DNA from: CAWIHA01 sp963835855
GTDB lineage: Bacteria > Acidobacteriota > Terriglobia > Bryobacterales > Bryobacteraceae
Reading direction: 5' to 3'
Length of the DNA stretch: 64,000 nt
Assembly (NCBI GenBank): GCA_963835855.1
Contig: CAWIHA010000010.1
Location: forward strand, 14,881-78,880
Shown: positions 40,404 to 49,242 of the stretch, one piece after another
Layout of the letters: the number at the start of each line of letters is the position of its first letter
How positions within the stretch are numbered: position 1 is the first letter of the stretch
The notes under the pieces: generated by a model
Database searches by the model: none
The model's input: the letters and a program-made list of their open reading frames with translations, nothing else
What the model was told of the DNA's origin: nothing
Position numbers and translations under genes: made by a program

Positions 40404-42737
40404 TCAGTTTCTCAGCGGCTTGCCGGTTTTGAGCATGTGCTGGATGCGCTGCTGCGTTTTCTCGCGGCCGCAAAGGCTCAGGAAGGCCTCACGCTCGAGG
40501 TCGAGCAGGTACTGCTCGGAGACGGTCTCGCCGCTGGTGAGCCGGCCGCCGCTCAGGACGTAGGCAAGCTTCTCGGCGATTTCGAGGTCGTAATCGGAAA
40601 TCTGATGCGCCTCGTGCGCCAGCCAGGCCCCGATCTTCAAAAGCGCGTAGCCCGCTTCGCCGGTAACGCGAATATCCGTCCGCGGCTCGCCCGGAGCGTA
40701 AGTTGGCGCCAAGCCCAGCGCCAGCGCCTTGGCATCGGCGACCAGCCGCTCGGGGTTCATCGAGATGCAATCGGTGGGGCGGAGCAGGCCTAGCTGCCGC
40801 GCGTGCTCGGCGCTGGTAGAGACCTTTGCGAAGCCGATCAGCTCCATCGCACGCTTCGGGTCGCCCAGGCGGATCAGCATCTCTTTCGAACCACCAGCCG
40901 CTGGAATCAACCCCACGCCCACCTCGACCAGACCCATGTACAGCTCGGCCGAAGCCTGCACGCGCGCCGCATGCAGCGCGATTTCGCAGCCGCCGCCGAG
41001 CGCCATGGCGAACGGCGCCGCAACGACCGGCTTGGCGGCGTACTTCATCGCCATGTTCGCCTGCTGGTACCGGCGCACCGCGGCATCGAGCTCGTCCCAA
41101 TCGCCCTCCTGCGCTGCGAGCAGAATCAGCATCAGGTTCGCGCCGGCGCTGAAGTTTTCGCCCTGGTTGGCGACAATGAGCGCTTCGTAATTGCGCGCGG
41201 TCTCATCGATCGCCGCCAAGATCATTTCGACCTGGTCTTCGCCGAGCACGTTCATCTTGGCGTGGAACTCGAGGCACAGCGCGCCATCGCCGAGGTCGAT
41301 GAGCGAAGCGCCGGCGTTCTTCTTCACGATGCCGCACGCGCGCTTGATATCGGAGAGGACGAGGATGCCGGGCCGGTCTTCGAGTTCCGCATAGCGGATT
41401 CCCGGCAAATCGAAATATTCCATATGCGGCTTGCCATCGCGGTCCGCGGGGCGATAAAACGACTTTGCGCCGCAGGCCAGCATGGCTTCCACCGAAGCCG
41501 GCACCGCGCGGCCCTCCTGCCGCATGCGCGCGACGGTCTCCTCCACGCCCAGGGCGTCCCATAGCGCGAACGGACCGAGCTGGTGCGCGTAGCCCCAGCG
41601 CATGGCGCGGTCGATCTCTACGATGCGATCCGAGATCTCCGGTACGCGTTCGGCCGAATACAGCAGCAGATCGCGGAAGAGTTGCCACAGGAAGTTGCCC
41701 GCGCGGTCGTTCGAGTGCACGAGCGCCCGCAGCCGTTCGGGGAGGTTCTCGATATTCCTGACAGCTTCGATGGAAGGGAAATTCGGCTTCCGGGCCGGGT
41801 GGTATTCGAGTGTCTTCCAATCGAGGGCCCAAATTTCTTTTGCAGCTCCATTTCCTGCACGCTTGTAGAAACCCTGGCCGCTTTTCTCGCCGAGCCAGCC
41901 GCGCTCGATCATCTTGTCCACACAGGGGGGAGGCAGGAAGCGCTCTCGCCACGGGTCATCCGGCACGAGATCGTACAGGTTGCGCGCGACGTGCGCCCAG
42001 GTATCGAGGCCGATGATATCGACCAGCCGAAAGCTTGCGCTGCGCGGCAGACCGATGAGCGGTCCGGTCAGTGCGTCAATTTCTTCAACTGTGTACCCGC
42101 CTTCGACCCCGAGCCGCTGAACGGTCGCGCCAATGAACACACCGATGCGGTTCGCAATGAAGTTGGGCGTGTCCTTCGCCGGCACGACGCCTTTGCCCAG
42201 CCGCCGGTCGCAGAACTGCGACACGAAATCGAGCACCTGTGGATCGGTTTCCGGCCCAGGGATCAGCTCGACGAGGTGCAAGTAGCGCGGGGGATTGAAG
42301 AAATGCACGCCCAAGAAGTTCTGGCAAAACTCGATCGAAAATCCGGCGGAGATTCGCGCCAGCGGCAGGCCGCTCGTGTTGGTGGAAACAATGGTGCCGG
42401 GCCGCCGCCAGAGCGCAACTTTTTCGAGCAGCGCGCGCTTGATCTCCAGGTCCTCTGCAACCGCCTCGACGATCCAGTCGCAGTGCTGGATCGCTCCGAG
42501 ATCGTCTTCGAAGTTTCCCGGCCGGACCAGCGCAACCGCGGAATCGGTGAAGAAACCTCCGGGCTTCTGCTTGATGGCGTTTTCAATGCCTTTGAGAGCG
42601 GCGGCATTGCGATTGGGTTGGCCGGGGACAACGAGGTCAAGCAGCAGCGCGGGGATCCCGGCGTTTGCGAAGTGGGCCGCGATGCGCGAGCCCATGGTTC
42701 CCGCGCCCAGGACGGCGACACGGCGAATGGTTCTCAT
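40404..42737 (-). CDS. fadB: 3-hydroxyacyl-CoA dehydrogenase/enoyl-CoA hydratase fusion
   Basis: 777 aa. N-terminal NAD-binding fold RVAVLGAGTMGSRIAAHFANAG, then NTSGLPLARI and GVHFFNPPRYLHLVELIPG (catalytic His) and the C-terminal dehydrogenase helices; residues after about 480 form the hydratase: LIVANQGENFSAGANLMLIL and FAMALGGGCEIALHA, with GLVEVGVGLIPAAGG (catalytic Glu). The domain order dehydrogenase-hydratase is the reverse of E. coli FadB and is common in Acidobacteria and Gram-positives. Start ATG 42737 with AAGGA upstream; the in-frame extension to 42842 is unlikely. First gene of the operon. Confidence 0.94.
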   Translation of the reverse strand: MRTIRRVAVLGAGTMGSRIAAHFANAGIPALLLDLVVPGQPNRNAAALKGIENAIKQKPGGFFTDSAVALVRPGNFEDDLGAIQHCDWIVEAVAEDLEIKRALLEKVALWRRPGTIVSTNTSGLPLARISAGFSIEFCQNFLGVHFFNPPRYLHLVELIPGPETDPQVLDFVSQFCDRRLGKGVVPAKDTPNFIANRIGVFIGATVQRLGVEGGYTVEEIDALTGPLIGLPRSASFRLVDIIGLDTWAHVARNLYDLVPDDPWRERFLPPPCVDKMIERGWLGEKSGQGFYKRAGNGAAKEIWALDWKTLEYHPARKPNFPSIEAVRNIENLPERLRALVHSNDRAGNFLWQLFRDLLLYSAERVPEISDRIVEIDRAMRWGYAHQLGPFALWDALGVEETVARMRQEGRAVPASVEAMLACGAKSFYRPADRDGKPHMEYFDLPGIRYAELEDRPGILVLSDIKRACGIVKKNAGASLIDLGDGALCLEFHAKMNVLGEDQVEMILAAIDETARNYEALIVANQGENFSAGANLMLILLAAQEGDWDELDAAVRRYQQANMAMKYAAKPVVAAPFAMALGGGCEIALHAARVQASAELYMGLVEVGVGLIPAAGGSKEMLIRLGDPKRAMELIGFAKVSTSAEHARQLGLLRPTDCISMNPERLVADAKALALGLAPTYAPGEPRTDIRVTGEAGYALLKIGAWLAHEAHQISDYDLEIAEKLAYVLSGGRLTSGETVSEQYLLDLEREAFLSLCGREKTQQRIQHMLKTGKPLRN

Positions 42738-42887
42738 GAGTGTCCTTCCAGCGACGCCCGGGGTTCCGGCATCGGTACTGAATTGAAGCCCCATGCGGAG
42801 TGTAACAAAAACCGCCGCGAGGGGGTGTAGATTGCGGTCCAATATACAAAGGTTGTGTGCGGCGGTTCACGATAGAATACTCAATGC

Positions 42888-44249
42888 GTGGTCCTGACGG
42901 CTCCGGCGTTCTTCGTGTTCCTGGCGATCGTTTTCTTCTTGCACTGGATGGTTGCGGAGAAGCGCATTCTCAGGTTGTCAGTGCTACTTTTTGCGAACTA
43001 CTTTTTTCTGGCGCGGTTCGGACTTTGGTACCTGCTCGTGATTCCGGCGGCGGGGACGCTGGATTTTATCGCGGGCCTCGCGCTCGATCGCTTCAAAGCC
43101 TCTCTGCTGCGGCGGCTGATTTTGGGGTGCAGCGTCACACTGAACCTGGGGATTCTGCTCGCGGTGCGGTACGCAGAGAGGTCGCAGTTCCTCTTTACGC
43201 TGGGACTCTCGTTCTATGCGTTTCAGGCGCTTACTTACACCATCGACGTTTACCGGCGGGAGATCAAGGCCACCTCCAGCTGCCTGGAGTACCTGACGGC
43301 GGTGTCACTCTTCCCCACACCGCTGGCTGGTCCCATCACGCGGGTGGGCGACCTGCAGGCGCAGTTTGGACGGAAGCCGGCCCTCTCCTCGGAGCAGGCG
43401 GGGCGCGCACTGTTCCTGATCTCTCTGGGCCTGGTAAAGAAGCTCCTGATCGCCGATTACCTGGCGAACAATTTGGTGAACCGGGTGTTCGATCTGCCGA
43501 ATCTCTACAGCGGCTTCGAGGTGGCGGCCGGGGTGTACGGATATGCCTTACAGCTCTACTATGATTTCTCGGGCTACACGGACATCGCCATCGGGTCGGC
43601 TCTGCTCGTGGGTCTGAGCCTGCCCGCGAACTTCGACCGGCCGTACTCGTCGCTCAGCATCCCGGAGTTCTGGCGGCGCTGGCACATCAGTTTCTCGCAA
43701 TGGCTGCGGGACTACCTGTATTTTTCGCTGCCGGGCCTGCGAGCGAAGCGTAAGGTGTACACCTATTGCAACCTGGTAATCACAATGCTGCTGGGCGGGC
43801 TGTGGCATGGCGTTACCTGGAATTTCGCCATCTGGGGTCTGCTGCACGGATCGGGACTGGCGGGGACGCGATGGTGGCAGACCTGGCGCGGCCGGAGGGC
43901 GCCGTCGGGGAATCGTTGGGTGAAACTGGCATGCGGCCTTCTCACGTTCCATTTTGTGTGCTTGACCTGGGTGTTCTTCCGCGCCCCGGACCTGAAAGGG
44001 GCGATGGCGGTTCTGGGCCGCGTGGGGTCGTTCACAGTGTCGGCGGAGAACCTTACTGCGGGGATCCTGCTGGTGATGACGCTGGCCGCGGTGGGTCATT
44101 TCCTGCCGAACCGCTGGCTCTCCGACTCGACTGCGCTTTTTGGGCGCGCCCCGTTTTACGCGCAGGCCGCGGCCATGCTGGCGGTAGTGATCGCACTCCA
44201 ATTCCTGGCGGGCATGGGCGGGGCGCCTTTCGTGTACAGCAGGTTTTGA
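42888..44249 (+). CDS. AlgI-type MBOAT O-acyltransferase
   Basis: 453 aa polytopic membrane protein that moves an acyl group across the membrane onto an extracytoplasmic acceptor. YYDFSGYTDIAIGSALLVG, FWRRWHISFSQWLRDYLY (His266) and LLGGLWHGVTWNFAIWGLLHG-type sequence (invariant His307) match AlgI closely. The C-terminus ends PFVYSRF, resembling the PF-x-Y-x-x-F end typical of AlgI-type MBOATs. It begins with GTG 42888. First gene of a tight operon (next start 4 bases after its stop). Confidence 0.94.
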   Translation: MVLTAPAFFVFLAIVFFLHWMVAEKRILRLSVLLFANYFFLARFGLWYLLVIPAAGTLDFIAGLALDRFKASLLRRLILGCSVTLNLGILLAVRYAERSQFLFTLGLSFYAFQALTYTIDVYRREIKATSSCLEYLTAVSLFPTPLAGPITRVGDLQAQFGRKPALSSEQAGRALFLISLGLVKKLLIADYLANNLVNRVFDLPNLYSGFEVAAGVYGYALQLYYDFSGYTDIAIGSALLVGLSLPANFDRPYSSLSIPEFWRRWHISFSQWLRDYLYFSLPGLRAKRKVYTYCNLVITMLLGGLWHGVTWNFAIWGLLHGSGLAGTRWWQTWRGRRAPSGNRWVKLACGLLTFHFVCLTWVFFRAPDLKGAMAVLGRVGSFTVSAENLTAGILLVMTLAAVGHFLPNRWLSDSTALFGRAPFYAQAAAMLAVVIALQFLAGMGGAPFVYSRF

Positions 44250-44253
44250 GCGT

Positions 44254-45597
44254 ATGCGTTCCTTTCCAGTGCGGCCGGCTCTGACGATCCTCACCTTTGT
44301 GGCGCTTGTCGCGGCTGCCGGCTGGCTGCGCAAGGACTTTCGCGGCCTGAGCCCGGCGCTGTTTGCCTCGTTGATCGATTTCAGGCCGGCGCGGGTAGTT
44401 GCTGAGCCGGCACCCGAGCCGCTGCGACCGCGTAAGTTCATGCCGGTTCCCGACCTGGAGGATAATTCGGGCGCGCTGGACCACTTCTACGAGGCGCTAT
44501 GGCGCACGGAGAGGAAAGAGCCGGGGGCCATCACGCGTATCCTGCACTACGGAGACTCGCCGACCAGCGCCGACTTGGTCACCGGCGACGTGCGCGCGCT
44601 GTTGCAGGCGCGATTCGGCAATTCCGGCCACGGCTTTACGCTGATCGGCCAGCCCTGGGCCTGGTACGAGCATTGGGGCGTGAAACTCTCCGCGTCCGGC
44701 TGGGACATCCATCCGGCGAGCCATCCTGACTTGCGGGACGGCATGTATGGGCTTGGTGGCGTGGCTTTTCTGAGTCAGGGCGCCACTCAGAGCCGGATCG
44801 TGCTGCGGGACAAGGGTCACACCCAGGTGGAAGTATCGTTTTTACGGCAGCCGGAGGGCGGAGAAATCACCATTTCGAGCGGCGAACTGCGCATCGGCCG
44901 GATCGACACCAGCGCCGACGCCAAGCGGCCCGGCTTCGCGGCGTTTGATCTACACCCTCCCGTGAGCGAGCTGGAGATTCAGACAACGGGCCCGGTGAGG
45001 GTGTTTGGGATTACGCTCGAGAAGGCAACGCCGGGTGTGGTTTACGACAGCTTGGGGATGAACGGAGCGTTCACCACCGTTCCGGCCCGTATCTTCAACG
45101 AGAAACAGTGGGCCGAGCAGCTCCAGCGCCGGAAGCCGGACCTGGTGATTCTCAATTACGGCACCAATGAGAGCGGTTTTTCGGGCTACGTGGGGAGTTG
45201 GTACGAAAAGGAACTGCGCCAAGCCCTCCGGCGGCTGAGAGCGGCGCTGCCTAATTGCTCACTGCTGATCATGAGTCCTATCGATCGGGCGGAGCAGGTC
45301 GCCGGAGGGGAGATCCGCACGCTGCCCAGTATCCCGCGGCTGGTGGCCATCCAGGAGCGCGTGGCTCGGGAAAACGGGTGCGGTTTCTTCAACACTTTCG
45401 CAGCGGCAGGAGGGGAAGGAACCATGGCGCGCTGGTACGAGGCGCGGCCGCGGCTGGTCTCGGCGGACTTCATCCATCCGACGCCGGCAGGCGCGCGGGA
45501 GGTGGGAAGACTGTTCTTCCAGCGGCTGTGCCAGGGGTTGAACGAGTACAAGTTCCGCCACAGCATCCAGCGGCCGGCGCTGGCGAGGAGGAAATAA
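44254..45597 (+). CDS. Exported SGNH-hydrolase-fold protein 1 (AlgJ/AlgX/DltD-like role)
   Basis: 447 aa with one N-terminal membrane anchor or signal (about residues 9-24), so located outside the cytoplasm. SGNH motifs: ILHYGDSPTSADLV (Ser102), LNYGTNESGFSGY (Asn block) and SADFIHPTPAG (Asp405, His408). A beta-domain lies between blocks I and III (about 150-260). SGNH proteins partner MBOATs by accepting or transferring acyl groups (AlgJ/AlgX, PatB, DltD), and this gene touches the MBOAT gene. Paralogue of the next gene. Confidence 0.88.
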   Translation: MRSFPVRPALTILTFVALVAAAGWLRKDFRGLSPALFASLIDFRPARVVAEPAPEPLRPRKFMPVPDLEDNSGALDHFYEALWRTERKEPGAITRILHYGDSPTSADLVTGDVRALLQARFGNSGHGFTLIGQPWAWYEHWGVKLSASGWDIHPASHPDLRDGMYGLGGVAFLSQGATQSRIVLRDKGHTQVEVSFLRQPEGGEITISSGELRIGRIDTSADAKRPGFAAFDLHPPVSELEIQTTGPVRVFGITLEKATPGVVYDSLGMNGAFTTVPARIFNEKQWAEQLQRRKPDLVILNYGTNESGFSGYVGSWYEKELRQALRRLRAALPNCSLLIMSPIDRAEQVAGGEIRTLPSIPRLVAIQERVARENGCGFFNTFAAAGGEGTMARWYEARPRLVSADFIHPTPAGAREVGRLFFQRLCQGLNEYKFRHSIQRPALARRK

Positions 45598-45599
45598 GC

Positions 45600-46922
45600 G
45601 TGGGCTGGCTTCGGCGATTGACCGCGCTGCTTCTGTTGATGGCGGTGCCATGGGTTTCGGCGGCGGCCGCCAAGAAACGCAGGACGCGGCGGGCCCACTA
45701 TCCTGCACCGCGGGTGAGCGCAAAAGCGCGCGCCGCGGCCGCCGAGCGCGTTTCCAAGTCGCTCGCTGCGGCGGTGGCGAACCCAATCGAGCGCTCGGGT
45801 GCGCTGGTGCCGTTTTTCGAACTGCTCTACCGCGAGACCCTGGGCGAGAGCCAGACGTTGCACATCCTGCACTTCGGCGATTCACATACGGCCGCGGACG
45901 CCTGGACCGGCCGATTGCGCGCCAGCTTTCAGCAGCGGTTCGGGGATGGGGGAGCGGGCTTCTCCTTCCCGGGGCGGCCGTTCAAGGGGTACCGGCGCTT
46001 CGACGTGCAGGCTGGGGGCGCCTCCCAACGCTGGGAGGCAGAGGGACTTCGGACCGGTGCCGGGGACGGGCTGTTCGGCCTGGGCGGAATCAGCATCTCA
46101 ACGGACCGCAAGGACCAGAGTGTTTTTGTGGAGGCCGATTGCGAGTACCTGGAAGTGTTCTACTTGCAACAGCCCAAGGGCGGCGGAATCGCACTGTACG
46201 AGGATGGCCAACCGGCTCGCGCGATCTCAACGGCCGGCGAACTGGGGCCCGGGTACCTCACACACCAGACCAGCGCGGGCGTTCACCGGTTCGAGATCCG
46301 CACCCTGGACCGCGCTCCGGTGCGCCTGTTCGGCTGGGTAACCGAGAAGGCGCAGGGGGTAACCTACGAATCCATGGGGATCAACGGCGCCGAAGCGGTC
46401 CTGATCCTGCACTGGAACGAAGCAATGCTGGCAAGCTACATCGAGCGGCGCAACCCGGCGCTGATCGTACTGGCCTATGGCACCAACGAGGCCGGCGACC
46501 CGCAGTGGACCCTTGAAAACTACCGCGAGATGTTCGGCACGCTGCTGGAGCGGCTTCGGCGCGCCGCGCCGGTGGCTTCGATCCTGGTGTTGGGACCGCC
46601 CGACCGGCTCAGCCGCTCGAGGGGGCGCTGGGCGCCTTTGGACAAGCTCGACACGATCATCGCGGCGCAGAAAGAGGCGTGCTGGACCAATGGGTGCGCG
46701 TTTTGGGACACACGCGCCCGGATGGGGGGGAAAGGTTCGATGCGGGACTGGGTCTATGCCCAACTGGCCCAGCCGGACTATGTGCACTTCACTTCAGCCG
46801 GCTATCACCGATTGGCGGACGCGCTGTTCCAGGATATAATCCAGGAGCTTCAGGTCTTTATTGAGTACCGCACAGCGCCACCCGAGCAGGTCACCCATGG
46901 AGAGACGAGCCAGAATCCTTGA
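45600..46922 (+). CDS. Exported SGNH-hydrolase-fold protein 2
   Basis: 440 aa with a signal peptide (cut near VSAAAA, residue 23). ILHFGDSHTAADAWTGRL (Ser95), LAYGTNEAGDPQW and QPDYVHFTSAGYHRL (Asp393, His396) give the catalytic triad. GTG start at 45600 with AGGAGG upstream, 2 bases after the previous stop; an in-frame extension further upstream lies inside the previous gene. Same architecture as SGNH protein 1, so a tandem duplication. It overlaps the acyl carrier protein gene by 26 bases. Confidence 0.87.
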   Translation: MGWLRRLTALLLLMAVPWVSAAAAKKRRTRRAHYPAPRVSAKARAAAAERVSKSLAAAVANPIERSGALVPFFELLYRETLGESQTLHILHFGDSHTAADAWTGRLRASFQQRFGDGGAGFSFPGRPFKGYRRFDVQAGGASQRWEAEGLRTGAGDGLFGLGGISISTDRKDQSVFVEADCEYLEVFYLQQPKGGGIALYEDGQPARAISTAGELGPGYLTHQTSAGVHRFEIRTLDRAPVRLFGWVTEKAQGVTYESMGINGAEAVLILHWNEAMLASYIERRNPALIVLAYGTNEAGDPQWTLENYREMFGTLLERLRRAAPVASILVLGPPDRLSRSRGRWAPLDKLDTIIAAQKEACWTNGCAFWDTRARMGGKGSMRDWVYAQLAQPDYVHFTSAGYHRLADALFQDIIQELQVFIEYRTAPPEQVTHGETSQNP

Positions 46923-47130
46923 AATCATCCGCAGCATTTCCCGGCAGGATGTGAACCCGGGGCCGGATCAATCGCTGTTTGAGTCGGGAATCGTGGACTC
47001 CTTTGCGCTGCCCGAGATGGTGAGCGCGCTGGAGTGTGAGTTCTCAATTACGATCCCGGATTCGGATCTGATTCCGCGCAAGTTCGAGACGATCGAGCGG
47101 ATCGAATCCTACATCGAAGGGCATAGCTGA
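46897..47130 (+). CDS. Acyl carrier protein, dedicated
   Basis: 77 aa. The phosphopantetheine Ser35 lies in ESGIVDSFALPEMVSALE, a DSF variant of the usual DSL. Four-helix pattern with ITIPDSDLIPRKFETIERI is typical of ACPs. Start ATG 46897; a TTG 36 bases upstream is less likely. It lies inside the MBOAT-SGNH operon rather than a fatty-acid gene cluster, so it probably carries the acyl donor for envelope modification, as DltC does for D-alanine. Confidence 0.9.
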   Translation: MERRARILEIIRSISRQDVNPGPDQSLFESGIVDSFALPEMVSALECEFSITIPDSDLIPRKFETIERIESYIEGHS

Positions 47131-47131
47131 C

Positions 47132-48064
47132 GTGGCTTGGATCAGAGCGTTCGGGCGATACCTTCCTGCACGTGTCGTGGGCAACGCGGAACTGGGTGCA
47201 ATGATCGGCGTGGATCCGGACTGGATCGTGAAAGTCAGCGGTATCGAGGAGCGCCGGTTTGCTGGCCAGGACGAAACGGTGGTGGACCTGGCGGTGCGCG
47301 CTGCCGTGGACTGCCTCAGTGCCGCCAGGATGGCGCCCCCGGAGCTGGGCATGCTGATTGCGGCGAGCGGTTCAGGGGAGCGCCAGTTTCCCGGGCCAGC
47401 GGCGAGCATAGCGCACCGGCTGGGCTTGGGGACGACTCCGGCGCTGGACCTACCGGCGGCCAGTGCGGGCTCGCTCATCGGGATGGCGCTCGCAAGCCGG
47501 CTGGCCGAGGCGCAAGGTCCCGTGCTGGTGATTGGGACGGAAATCATGTCGCGCGTGGTGCTGCGGCCGCCGATCAACCGCGACACCGCCATTCTATTCG
47601 GCGATGGAGCGGGCGCGTGTCTGATCAGTCCCGACGGCGGCTTCGCCCGAATCCTGGATTCAGTTCAGTTCACCGACGGCAGTTTCGCCAACAGCCTGCG
47701 GCTGGAGTTCAACCAGCCGCTGGCGATGGACGGCCGCACGGTCATCCTGCAAACCGTGCGGAAGATCCCGCGGGCGATCGAGGAAGTGCTCAAGCGCAAC
47801 GGCTGGAGCGCCCAGCAGGCGCAGGTGTTCGTGTTGCACCAGGCGAACTTGAACCTGATCGTGAAGGTTGCCCAGGCACTCCAGGTGAGCGAGGCGAAGT
47901 TCTGTTCCACGATCCGCCGGCACGGCAACACCTCATCGGCATCGCTGCTGATTGCGGCGGCCGAGTGGTGGAGAGAAGGGCGAATCGAGCCGGGGCTGCC
48001 GATCGTGTTCAGCGCCTTCGGGGCGGGGTTCCATTGGGGCGCGCTGCTGGCCGTGGCTGGATGA
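47132..48064 (+). CDS. KAS III-family protein with Ser in place of the catalytic Cys
   Basis: 310 aa, thiolase fold like FabH. His236 in FVLHQANLNLI and Asn266 in RHGNTSSASLL are intact, as is LFGDGAGACLI. The active-site segment reads LDLPAASAGSLIG where FabH has AACAG: residue 111 is Ser (AGT, 47462-47464). A Ser variant of KAS III is known in DpsC (daunorubicin pathway), which transfers propionyl groups. Acyl transfer to the neighbouring carrier protein is therefore more likely than chain elongation; this is inference. GTG start 1 base after the ACP stop. Confidence 0.88.
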   Translation: MAWIRAFGRYLPARVVGNAELGAMIGVDPDWIVKVSGIEERRFAGQDETVVDLAVRAAVDCLSAARMAPPELGMLIAASGSGERQFPGPAASIAHRLGLGTTPALDLPAASAGSLIGMALASRLAEAQGPVLVIGTEIMSRVVLRPPINRDTAILFGDGAGACLISPDGGFARILDSVQFTDGSFANSLRLEFNQPLAMDGRTVILQTVRKIPRAIEEVLKRNGWSAQQAQVFVLHQANLNLIVKVAQALQVSEAKFCSTIRRHGNTSSASLLIAAAEWWREGRIEPGLPIVFSAFGAGFHWGALLAVAG

Positions 48065-48142
48065 CGGGCGCGCCCGGTCGATGTGCTGCGGCTGATCTCG
48101 GCGGCTCGGGAGCGGAGTCGTCTATCATGGTATTTACTTCGT

Positions 48143-49174
48143 ATGGAGTTGGTCTTTCGGAAGCGGCACTTCAAGATTCCCTCCTGGTTACTTCCGGTTT
48201 TTGGCTATGCCATTTCCATTGCTTCGCTCATCTGGGTCCTTGAGGGGGTCAATTTTCACTTTATCGCCGAAGATTTCCGCTCTATGCATTGGGGCTGGAT
48301 CGCGCTGGCCGTGGCCTCGGACCTCGGTACTTACATCTACCAGGCCTGGCGCTGGAACCTGTTGTTGAGCCCGGTGGCGCGCGTCCCCCTTTGGCGCTCG
48401 GTGCAAGCCATCTACGTGGGACTGTTCACCAACGAGGTGTTTCCGCTCCGGCCCGGCGAAGTGATTCGTTCATATCTCCAGGCCCGCTGGAGTGCACTCC
48501 CCTTTTCGGTGGCCCTCTCCTCCGCGATCATCGAGCGCATCTTTGACGGCATCTGGCTAATGGGCGCATTCGCCTGCGCTATGGTCATGGTGGCGCTGCC
48601 CCGCCAAGTAGTGGACGTTGGGAAGGGCGTGGGCGCCGTTGTAGCGGCCTGCGCCCTGTGCCTGGTGCTGGTGATATTCGGGAAGCGCCACGCCCACGCT
48701 GCCTTGCCGGAGACGCGCTGGGGCGCGAGGTTGAGGGTGCTCATCGACGATCTGCACCGGATGGGCCGGTCCAAATCCTTCTATGCCGCAGCGGCGGCGA
48801 GCTTACCCTATTTACTCATTCAGGTGATTCCAATTTATGCGCTGATGCGCGCCTACACCCTCGATCTCGGTTGGTGGCCAGCCCTGGTGGTGCTCACTGT
48901 CCTGCGCATTGGCACCGTGATTCCGCAGGCGCCCGGAAACCTGGGAGCCTCTCAGGCGCTGATGGTCGTGGCGCTAAGGCTCTTCGACGTCGACAAGACC
49001 ACCGCGGCCGGCCTCTCGCTGATGACCTGGGGCGTCATTACACTGCCGTTGCTGGCCGCAGGCTTTATTGCCTTGATTCTTGCCGGCATCAACCTGAGCG
49101 AGATCCGGTTTCACACGAGGTCGCACGCAGCCGCTCCGGTCCTGCTTGCCAAATCCCAGCCATCGAGGTCCTGA
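48143..49174 (+). CDS. Lysylphosphatidylglycerol synthase TM-region family protein
   Basis: 343 aa with about eight membrane helices. EVFPLRPGEVIRSYL and VIPQAPGNLGASQALMVVAL are the two conserved loops of the UPF0104/MprF N-terminal (flippase-like) family. No MprF C-terminal synthase domain is present. The start at ATG 48143 is chosen over an in-frame GTG at 48083, since homology begins after it; Shine-Dalgarno is weak. 78 bases after the KAS III gene, same strand; probably, but not surely, part of the same unit. Confidence 0.85.
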   Translation: MELVFRKRHFKIPSWLLPVFGYAISIASLIWVLEGVNFHFIAEDFRSMHWGWIALAVASDLGTYIYQAWRWNLLLSPVARVPLWRSVQAIYVGLFTNEVFPLRPGEVIRSYLQARWSALPFSVALSSAIIERIFDGIWLMGAFACAMVMVALPRQVVDVGKGVGAVVAACALCLVLVIFGKRHAHAALPETRWGARLRVLIDDLHRMGRSKSFYAAAAASLPYLLIQVIPIYALMRAYTLDLGWWPALVVLTVLRIGTVIPQAPGNLGASQALMVVALRLFDVDKTTAAGLSLMTWGVITLPLLAAGFIALILAGINLSEIRFHTRSHAAAPVLLAKSQPSRS

Positions 49175-49242
49175 GGGCGTGCCGTGCCTTCAAACCTCGC
49201 CACAATTCCCGCATGGCGCCGTCGTTATAACATCTGTAAACT

